The notes under the pieces are model-generated. The model was given only the letters and a program-made list of their open reading frames with translations, did not search any database and was not told the origin of the DNA. DNA of 64,000 bases from Lactarius indigo. Taxonomy: Eukaryota > Basidiomycota > Agaricomycetes > Russulales > Russulaceae. Of this stretch, positions 55,684 through 64,000 are shown piece after piece; positions within the stretch are counted from its first letter, which is position 1, and the number at the start of each line of letters is the position of its first letter. The DNA lies in NCBI GenBank assembly GCA_025766275.1, contig JAFKAC010000031.1, forward strand, positions 248,001-312,000. The letters are read 5' to 3'. Made by a program: the position numbers and the translations under genes.

Positions 55684-56690
55684 TTATCCTCCTTTCCACT
55701 CAGCCCTCCACTCAGGGCGCCCTAACGCGCGTCCACGCACGCCCTTGTACAGCTTATATACCCCCGCTCAGCTTAAGCTGGTCGATATTCAGCGCGCTAG
55801 GCAGCGCGCCCGCAGGCAGCGCGAAAGATATCTACGCCGTGCGTTCCCGCTCGCGAACGTTCCCCGGAGCGTCGCGGTCCGGCGCGGCGCCGAGGTGGAA
55901 CGGGTGGCACCGGGGATTGCGGAGGCGGAGTGAGCGAGAGATCAGCGTGGCGTGCGCCGCCCAGTGCGCGTCGCCCCGCCCGTCGTGCCGGAGCCGAGAT
56001 AGAGCTCGACGACGACGTCTTCGAGCGTGCCTGTACGCGGGGTGAATGACAGCTCGAACACGCCCGTTGTGGGGGCGCTCCTCATTCGGGACGGGGCAAG
56101 AGGGAAGAGATAGATCAGGTGGGTATGAACCAGACACAGGGATGGAAGGACAGCTCAGAGATAGTGTGTAAATTGATCAACGTGAGAAGTAGGTCGGGTG
56201 TTCCTGCTCGCGTGTAAGTCGAAAGCTAGCAGGGGTAGGCCAGAAAAGCCGCACCGGACAGCCTGCAGTTTACATCGATCTTTCCGAGAACGCTGCGCGT
56301 AATGATGGTTCCGTTTCCGAGTACGTTTGAGTATACCAATTGTACGGAGGGGGCGGCGTACTCGCCTGTTCACGACTGCATCCAGCGTCTTGGCAATGTC
56401 AAAGTAGATGTCGTTGTGGTCGTAGCTAAGACCAGCTTTGCGCCATGGGATCGGGCTGGTAAACGCACTTAGATTGTTTGTAGTGGGTCCGGACTCCAGA
56501 GGTTCCAGAGATATTGGTGACAGAGAGTATTTTGCTGATAAGAGAGGGAGGGAGAACCATATCACGCAGCACGTTTGGGGCTGTTGTAAGGGGGTGACCA
56601 CCAGCATCTCGAGGTGTCGATGAACAATGTCAAATTGTCCGTCGAGGGTGTCGGAGCTCAGATAGGAGAGGTAATACGAGGCCAAGGTGA
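55684..56690 (-). pseudogene. APM3: AP-3 adaptor complex mu subunit, 5'-truncated and internally deleted
   Basis: AP-3 mu binds tyrosine sorting signals in cargo bound for the vacuole. On the minus strand I read DTLDGQFDIVHRHLE, then in a second frame DAGGHPLTTAPNVLRDMVL with PPSLISKIL, then SPIPWRKAG, NDIYFDIAKTLDAVVN, LGKIDVNCRLSG, an intron, GTPDLLLTL and SELSFHPCV. It then jumps to GVFELSFTPRTGTLEDVVVE, LRGTFASG, IDQLKLSG and YKGVRGRALG before TAA at 55684-55686. About 80-120 residues between FHPCV and GVFEL are missing, the N-terminal signal-binding longin half is absent, and several single-base shifts occur. The right end (56646-56690) is shared with the spacer repeat near 32128. Decayed remnant rather than a gene. 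Confidence 0.8.
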
Positions 56691-57000
56691 GTGAGACAAT
56701 GAGGGCGACAGATAGACCTCGTCCAAAGCCTCGTCCAGTTGAGAGGATTCCACAAAGTGGGTTAAGAGGGAATTATAGCATGGCGCTGATAAATTCCTGT
56801 AGAATGAGACACCTCGGAGACAGAAAAAAAGGAGGGGAAACTAACATCGTGTAAGGTGAGGAAATAGGGCCGAGTCGACAGCCTGAGTGGAGAAACTACC
56901 CGGCAAAGGACCGGCAGAGGCCACTGTCTTCCTGGAGGCATTCCCGGCCCTGGGCTTGTTATTGTGTATCATGATGTGGCCCGGGACTAGGACTGACGCT
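56646..57000. repeat. Dispersed spacer repeat upstream of CHAT G
   Basis: Matches 32128-32400 over blocks such as GGAGAGGTAATACGAGG, AAGGTGAGTGAGAC, CCACAAAGTGGGTTAAGAGG and ACTAACATCGTGTAAGG. It includes the broken edge of the AP-3 mu remnant. No separate gene. Confidence 0.6.
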
Positions 57001-57028
57001 CACACTCGTGTGGGAATATAGGCTGTGC
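57001..57028 (+). promoter_or_regulatory. Conserved upstream element of CHAT copy G
   Basis: CACACTCGTGTG (perfect CACAC-TC-GTGTG inverted repeat, 57001-57012) followed by GGAATATAGGCTGTG, about 230 bp before the ATG at 57232. GGGACCCA at 57118-57125 is the second shared block. Confidence 0.55.
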
Positions 57029-57231
57029 CCCTTGCACGTCTTTCCATGTGTGGCGTATCAGTATTAATATTTCCCAGCGTGTTACTGTACCACTAGTTGT
57101 GGTCGAGTCATTGAAACGGGACCCATTGTGGCTCACATCTTCCTTCCTCCAACAGCCCAAATCGTCGCCTCAACCTTCGCCTCAACAATCTGCAGTTCAC
57201 AACCCAATTCTCGAGCTCAGGCGTTTAAAGC

Positions 57232-60200
57232 ATGTCCACTCCACGAGGTAAGTCCTAAATATCGTCTCCGTATTTACCCCATACTAACCAAGTCTGAATA
57301 CCTTGTTGACAGGATCTATCCACGAAATTGATTCCTTCCTCACTTATGCCCAGAATTTGCTCTCATCGTTGCCTCGGTCCCATCCTCTTCGCCCTGCTCG
57401 CGTCTATGATCTAGCCCTGGAGCGGATAGATCGTTATAAGCTATCAAATCAAAAGGATGACCTTGACAAGGCGATTCTTCATTTCACCGAATCGATATTC
57501 CTCCAACCCCGATCTTGGCCAGGAACCAAGCCAAACATCCTTCGAATTCTTTATAACCTCGCCATCACACTTAACAAACGCTCGAATGGGTTCAAGCAAC
57601 CCGAAGATGCCGCTTGTGCTGCCAAATACCTTCGCCATCTTCGAGATCAACCTCGTGAAATGTTCAGGTTCCCGCGCCATCAAGTCACGTCATCGCTCAT
57701 ATATGGGTTAGGCGTTCTGGTGCGGTTGGAAGCTGGAAAGGTGATGGAGAATATTCGGGAGATGGCCGTCCTCTGCAGCGAATTTCTCACCTCGGATGCA
57801 TCCGATATCGAGACCACTGAGGTCGTCATACTCATTTATGAAGCGGTTTTTTCTAAAATCCGTATGGGGGTCCCGGATCAACCATTGGACCAACTTATCG
57901 AGTGCCTGCGATTGGCGAAGCCACGCAAACCAGAAATGCGAGATGCTCACTTCGCCCTTGCCATTTGTCTCGGCATTCGCTATTATGAGACCTTTGTGAA
58001 TGACGATTACGAGGAAGCTGTGTCCATCTTCGACGAAATTATTGCGTCCAGCCCTCCAGGAGACACATTCATAACCAGAGTTCAAGAGATAGCGACAGGG
58101 CTGGCGATCTCCCGATCGGTGATGCATGAAAATCCGGAATATTCAGAGGAAGCAATATATCGCGCTCGTACCACCCTCACCTCATATACTGACGAACAAA
58201 TGTCTGGGCATCTGGCTCCTGTTGTAAAGAAACGTTTCCAACAGTTCGGTTCCATCGAAGGTCTCGAAGCATCGTCTAGCAATTTACCGGAATCTCGGCC
58301 AGTCGTGTCCATTGGGGGGTATGATGAACTTAAAAATCGTGGGAGGAAGGACTTGGAGCTCCTGCAAGGACTTCTCTCCAAGATCCGCGATAACGACACA
58401 ACCGACATAGAAGAAGCTATCGAAAGCGGACGAACCATACTTGCTTCATTTGATCCGGAAGATCACGGACCGCTTACCTTTTATCTTTTCGAACAATTCG
58501 GCCAGATCCTCTTTGAGGCATATGAACGCACGAAGAAGATCGGGTACCTCGATGAGTCGATCAACACACGTCGGCGAGCTCTTGAGTTTCCGTCGGCACT
58601 GCTCGGCGCTGGACCCGAAATGTTTTTCTTACTTGCGAGGTCTCTTTTCGCCCGCTTCTCGTCTTCGCCAGCTCACTATATGCAAGACCTGGATGAAGCG
58701 TTGAAACTACTCTCCCAGGGTGCCAACGTTGGACATGGGAAACTTGCCATTCGATTCCAGATTGCATCCTTTTGGGCAACTTGTGCGCGGCATACCCGAC
58801 ACACCTCCCTCCCTGCCGCATATGAGAATGCCCTGTCATTGATGCAAAACGCGCTTCTCTTTGCACCGACTTTGCAGCTACAGCAAACCACTCTCGCCAA
58901 GACGTCTCACGATACGCATGTGATCCCACTGGACTATGCGTCCTACCATATCGGGTTGGGTCAACTCAAAGAGGCAATCGAGACTCTTGAAAGAGGGAGA
59001 GCATTACTCTGGTCCGAGATGCGTGACCTTCGTACTTCAATCGATCAACTTGTGCAGGCACACCCACATTTAGCACACGACTTCACGGTGGTCAACCAGG
59101 ACCTTGAAGAGCTCACTAAGTCCATCCCTCCAACCCCGGATTTGAAGTTGGATAATGGCGCAGCCGATGACCTCAAGGCGGCGGACCCGTTTGGTCGTCT
59201 CCTTCTGAAACAACGTAGGCTTTTAAAAGAACGCGACAACCTCATTTCCCAAATTCAAGACTTGCCGGGCTTCGACAGCTTCCTGACATCCCCGTCGTTC
59301 GATACACTCCGCTCCGCTGCCTCATCTGGTCCCGTCATTATCATAAATCACTCCATATGGCGCTCTGACATTCTGATTCTTCTTCACGACGCACCTATCT
59401 CCCTCATCCCGACCCCTGGCGATTTCTTTGGTCGTGCGAGTGGATTAAGGGATGACTTATTGGACGCGCGAAACAAACATGGACCCGAATCAAGTCAATA
59501 CAACGATACTCTAGTTGACGTTCTCAAAGAACTTTACGATCTCGTTGGCAGACCTGTCATCGATAGACTTCGTCAACTGGAAATACCAGAGCAATCCCGC
59601 GTCTGGTGGTGTCCAACCTCGGTCTTCTGTTCCTTACCACTCCACGCCATGGGTCCAATCCCTTCAGATGACATTGGCGAGGAACACTATTTCTTGGACA
59701 TCTACATCCCTTCTTACACTTCAACACTCTCGGCACTCGTCCTCGAATCTGACAATCGTGGGTCAGACTTACCTACGTCAGGCCTTCCTTCGCTACTTCT
59801 TGTAGCACATTACGATGTGCCTTCGCCGGACGTGCCATTGTCAGAGGTGTGCAAAGACGTCAAGGTCGTACAGAAGCTCAAGACGCGGCTTCCCGTAAGA
59901 AGTCTCATCTCGGAAGCTGCAACAACTATGTCGGTTCTAGGTGGCCTTCGGGATCACCAATTTGTCCATTTTATATGTCACGGAAAGTTGGAGGCCAGAA
60001 AACCATTTGACGCCGGATTCGTGCTTCATGGGAACGAGCGCCTCACTCTACTCGACATCGTGCGATCTCGCCTTCCCACTGCCGAATTTGCATTTCCTGT
60101 CGGCTTGTCACACGGCTGAGTTGACCGATGGGAGCTCTGCTGACGAGGGCCTGCACCTGGCAGCTGCAGTGCAGTACTGTGGGTTTCGAAGCGTGGTCGG

Positions 60201-60408
60201 GACAATGTGGGCGATGACCAATGACGATGGTCAGGAGCTGGCAAAGCAATTCTACAAGTCAATGTTCTCTAGAAGAGAGCAAGGGAAATCGGTAGTACCA
60301 TACTACAAGAGATCTGCCGTGGCACTTCGGGACGCGGTGAAGAAGCTGCGGGAGAAGAGAGGGATTACCCTTGAGCGATGGGTGAATTTCGTTCATTACG
60401 GGGCATGA
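57232..60408 (+). pseudogene. TPR-CHAT protein, copy G (one extra base, otherwise full length)
   Basis: Exon 1 57232-57247 (ATG, 16 nt), intron 57248-57312 (65 bp), exon 2 57313-60408. The frame is open to 60119; an extra T in a short T-run near 60095 shifts it just before the catalytic cysteine, and the correct frame continues with FLSACHTAELTDGSS to HYGA. Without that base it has 1036 residues, exactly the length of copy D. TPR-like N-terminal region, linker ETLERGRALLWSEMRDLRTS and CHAT with HFICHG are all present. A 58-bp intron (60418-60475) follows the stop. Very likely an active gene carrying either a recent mutation or an assembly error. Confidence 0.87.
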
Positions 60409-62758
60409 TCTGCCAGTGTGAGTGTCCAGGATTTGTTAGATGTGGGTTTCCGTGCTTACTGCCTGTTCGTCGTAGTGCGTGCGAGGCTCAACAGGCTCAA
60501 CGCCATATGCGTGGGGTAGTGGTGCGAGTTAGACTGTTATGAGTTCGGACTGGATGTAAATCTATAAGGTTGAGAATGTTTATGTATATATAAACTGCCG
60601 GAACCATCGTGCGTCGCCGCCTGTCGTCACGAGTTTGTTCTTTTGTTCTTTGAAGAAAAACAGTAGTTTAAAGAAAACATTACTAGCATAGCAGAGGTTG
60701 AAAAATCGTTCGGATCTGTGGCCGGGCGCTGATATTTTAGTTTTGGCTAAGGTGAATGTTTTTGGACAAGAGACGTCGCCCAACGAATATGAAAAAGATG
60801 TCCCATTCACGCATGGCAAAGGAAGGACCCACAAACACTCCATCACACTGCAACACTACATCTACTTTCAGCTACTCTTCCACTGTCTGCTTTTCACTAC
60901 TCCGTGCCAAAAGGATCGTATCCAACGTTTTTTTTTTTTTTGGATCCATTTTTATTCCGGAGTGCGTACCTGAGATACAGACCGGTCGCGTCGCGTACCC
61001 AACACATTTAAGAAACACGTGTAAATAGAGGTGCCCGAGTCGAAAGAAGTGAAAACGAAACCGAGAACCAGACAGAAACATAATAAGCCTCCGTGGAGGA
61101 AAGAGTCACTTGTCCGAAGACGCAATGAAATCCGTTATCCAACGTTCGCTGCTGAATCCCACAGTGGGTGTGGGAAAAAAAAACCCCGCCGGCCCGGGAA
61201 AGATGCCGGAGGCCGGAGCAGCCGCGCTTACCGCAAAACTGCTCATCTCAAGGTCTACTCGTTGTTTGTATATTGCAAGATATTGATATTTGACACGGTT
61301 ACCAGCACGGCCAAATCGACTCTCGTAAACCACCAGAAGGAGGACCTCCAGCGCGAACAGTTTCTGTAAGCGCCGTACAAACCCGAGGTGCTTCGAGTCG
61401 AGGGCCTACTAAAAGAGAAATTTCGTCATCGTCTGCAGGAGGCAGGTCTCCGTACGGTCCAGCCGTTCGACCACGCAATTTGTGTCTGTTTTCATGTCGC
61501 TCCTTATCGGCGTTTGTTTCTTACTTATTTCTTGGTCCAGCAGAAAAGGCACGAATATAATCCCTGCTGAAGTTGTCTTGCCTTTCCCTCGTGTTCCTCG
61601 TATTCACGTGCAAGACAGGTACCTCCGTTATTTTTACATGCTGCACAGCACGTATACGAGTTTGGTGACGGAGAAGATTCAAACAGGGGACGGGCGAGAG
61701 TGAGACAAGTATTTAGATACGAACTGAGAAAGAAAGAGAAGCAGAGAGAAGGGAGGCAGTAGCGAGTGCAGGCCAGGATCAGAAAATCACGAAGCGTTGC
61801 GGGATTGTCGTGTCCGGGGCTTGAGTAGGGCCTCAGCCGAGCAGAATAGTTAAAGTGGAGATGGAACGAGTGAGGAGGCAGAGCAGCGGCGTCAGAAAGT
61901 TGAGGACGAAGGTGCGATCGACTGGACCAAGTACAGTAAGAGTACAGGGAAAATAGACGGCAGCGAAAGACTAAGGCGAGCGCCGGAGGTGTTCAAACTA
62001 GAATGGGCTGAAACACTCACGACTGAGTCTAACGAGACGAGGACGATAGACGAAAACTTCGCGGAGACCGGATTTACGGAATCCAAATGGGGTGCCCTCG
62101 ACTTGCAGTCTGGTCTAGCTGAGAGAACCCCGAAAGGATAATGAGGGAACGACGACACGGCGGCGCAGATATTGTCTTGCAGAGTCGGTGGTAGTCAATA
62201 GTCAAAATACATAAACATACTCAACTCGGGCCTATAAACAGGAAGAACTGACACAGATAAAATAGGGAATGGGGACGTGGCAACTTTGAACAGAGATAGA
62301 GACAGGCGACATATGGGATCTACGAGAGATTTAATGGGAGCACTGAGGTGAGCAAAGGAAAAAGATACCATAGGTCAGTCTAGTACTTGCGGTCGAGAAC
62401 GCGTGCACTTCAGATTCGGTGTTAGAACAGGAGCGTAAGAGAGGTTGTTAGAAATGGTAGCAGGAACACAGTGACAGGTCAAAGAGGTTGGGGGAGATCA
62501 AAAGGTACGAGTCGATGATGGTAGAGACCAGGGTTTGACCAAGAGTCAAGTGCGTGGCTTGCGATGAGTGCACTGGCAATTGCTTACGGCACGATACAAC
62601 GCTGTATATCACCCGCCCCTTTCATGAGTTGACCTCGTCCTCTCGAAATGTCGATTTGACTGGGTCACTGTCCCTGGTCCACCTCCTGCTCATCGAGTTG
62701 GTGGTATCATTGATGCCAATTCCGGGCCTGTTGGTGTATATGTGGGCTGTGACAGACG
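60409..62758. repeat. Spacer between CHAT G and H with dispersed repeats
   Basis: Holds the 3' UTR intron of G, a poly(A) retroposon fragment (60928-61040, minus) and a degenerate repeat at about 61580-62450 resembling 8890-9560 and, partly, 31910-32400. Frames such as 61892-62158 (minus) show no family motif. No gene is supported. Confidence 0.55.
60928..61040 (-). mobile_element. Poly(A)-tailed retroposon fragment
   Basis: On the minus strand: CACCTCTATTTACACGTG, GTTTCTTAAATGTGTTGGG, CCGGTCTGTATCTCAGG, ACTCCGGAATAAAAATGGATCC, then 14 A's (T-run at 60928-60941). Same block order as 9750-9866. Confidence 0.5.
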
Positions 62759-62787
62759 CCCACAGTCGTGTGAGAATGCAGGCTGTG
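62759..62787 (+). promoter_or_regulatory. Conserved upstream element of CHAT copy H
   Basis: CCCACAGTCGTGTGAGAATG then CAGGCTGTG, about 250 bp before the ATG at 63008. GGGACCCG at 62903-62910 with TTTGTGTG is the second shared block, about 105 bp before the ATG. Confidence 0.5.
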
Positions 62788-63007
62788 TTTCCTTGTATGT
62801 CCTGCTACGCCTCTATCCTTACCTCTATCTGCTGCGGGTCTCAAGGGTGAGGTTATATTTTCACAACAGTGCGACTAATACCCAAAACCCGGTCGTCATA
62901 GTGGGACCCGTTTGTGTGACTAGCGTCTTTCTTTCGCCGCGGTCTCCGATCCTCCGATACCTCAACTTGTCGCCTCACTTTACATTCCGATCCTCGAGCG
63001 TTTAAGC

Positions 63008-64000
63008 ATGGCCGAGGTACTAGGTATGTCCCAGATACTTTACCGCGTACCAACTCTGTCTCAACTAATTGTTTACAGGATCCATCCACGAAATCGATTC
63101 CTCGATCACACGTTTTCAACAACTTCTTGCTATATCACCTCAACCTGATTCCCGTCACCTTTTCTCTGTTCTCGGTCTGGCTATGGCTCAACTCAAGCGA
63201 TACATGCTGTCAAATCAAAAGGAAGATCTCGACAGATCAATTTTTCATTTCATGCAATCAATGCTCCTTCCACATCATTTGTGGCTAGAACACGGTCTAT
63301 TGTTCCTTCAAGCTCAGTTCTTCCTCGCCTCCTGCACTATTCAAGCGCTTGGAAGTGTTCAAGCAATCCCAAGATGCCGTCCTTGCAGCCGAGTTCCTCC
63401 GCCATCTTTTAGATCAGCCTCTCCAAACGTTCGGGTTCCCGCGCCATCAAGCCATCACAATCCTCGTGAATGTGTTGGCATTTCAAGTGGAATTGGAAGC
63501 TAGCAATGCAGGTGCAGAAAATCGAGGAGATGGCAGTCCTCTGCTACGAACTCCTTACCTCAGATGCGTCCGATGGCGACACCACTCGCTCCATCGCTTC
63601 TCATTGCCAAGGCAATTTCATCCAAAATCAGTTCGTGGGTCCTGTCTCAAACATTGAACCTAAATCAAACTATCAAGTGCCTGCGACTGGCGAGGGTACA
63701 AAAACCGGACCTGCAAGTTGCCCACACCGCCCTTGCCCTTTGTCTCGGTATTCGCTATGTTATGACGTTTGTAGACGATGATTACGAGGAAGCTGCATCC
63801 ATCTTGGACGAAAGTATTCACTTCCAGTTCCCTCAGTTCCCTCGGGGTCAGCCGGGATGAATTCGAAGCCGGACTTCAATTCCTCGTGGCAGGAATGGCG
63901 GTGCACCGATCGAGGACTCACCAGACCCCAGAGTATTCAGAGGAGGCGCTATATCGTGCTCGTGCATTTCTCGCCTCACCTTCTGTCAAATCGCCAGTCT
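63008..64000 (+). pseudogene. TPR-CHAT protein, copy H (5' part only, runs off the window)
   Basis: Exon 1 63008-63023 (ATGGCCGAGGTACTAG, 16 nt), intron 63024-63078 (55 bp), exon 2 from 63079. It starts SIHEIDSSITRFQQLL and continues with the TPR-like region. Frame changes occur near 63335 (extra base), near 63510 and again between 63580 and 63640, so the frame is read in pieces (63069-63400, 63349-63530, 63564-63860). First exon and upstream block resemble copy A. The CHAT domain lies beyond the right edge, so its catalytic state is unknown. Confidence 0.8.

Noticed and set aside
1..64000. tRNA, rRNA, CRISPR array, riboswitch or bacterial terminator
   Set aside because: None seen on either strand; the gene structure is clearly fungal nuclear.

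Overview
The window is a piece of a basidiomycete (Agaricomycete, mushroom-type) nuclear genome. The evidence is many 45-105 bp spliceosomal introns, a fungal DOPA 4,5-dioxygenase, large TPR-CHAT proteins of the type expanded in mushrooms, two mushroom-conserved multi-exon genes of unknown function, and Ty3/Gypsy retrotransposons. I see no tRNA, rRNA, CRISPR array or bacterial-style operon.

Layout. 0-3.3 kb: two minus-strand metabolic genes, glutamate 5-kinase (PRO1, running off the left edge) and a DOPA 4,5-dioxygenase-like gene. 3.9-31.3 kb: a head-to-tail, plus-strand array of six TPR-CHAT genes (copies A to F), with one unrelated intact six-exon gene between E and F. 32.4-46.4 kb: a nested pair of Ty3/Gypsy elements. 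An older element (element 1) carries a young chromodomain element (element 2) inserted between its integrase zinc-finger and catalytic-core coding regions. 47.2-54.3 kb: a large multi-exon ankyrin-repeat gene with a nucleotidyltransferase-like motif, preceded by an inverted copy of its own 3' end. 55.7-56.7 kb: a minus-strand remnant of the AP-3 mu subunit gene. 57.2-64 kb: CHAT copies G and H, H cut by the right edge.

The CHAT array is the main accessory system. Every copy that keeps its 5' end begins with a 13-16 nt first coding exon followed by a 55-81 bp intron. Nearly every copy ends with the same tail and a 53-67 bp intron just after the stop codon. Two subfamilies alternate along the array: A, E, F and probably H, against B, C, D and G. 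Only D is fully open (1036 codons). G differs by one extra base. E and F have lost the cysteine at the position expected for the CHAT protease nucleophile. Spacers between copies carry related repeats, including a short piece of the AP-3 mu gene, so duplication units probably include spacer DNA.

Many reading frames, including PRO1, are broken by single-base changes that are nearly all insertions. This could be real decay or an insertion-biased long-read assembly artefact. Element 2, copy D, the dioxygenase and the six-exon gene are free of them or nearly so. All family calls come from reading translated motifs by eye; no database search was run.
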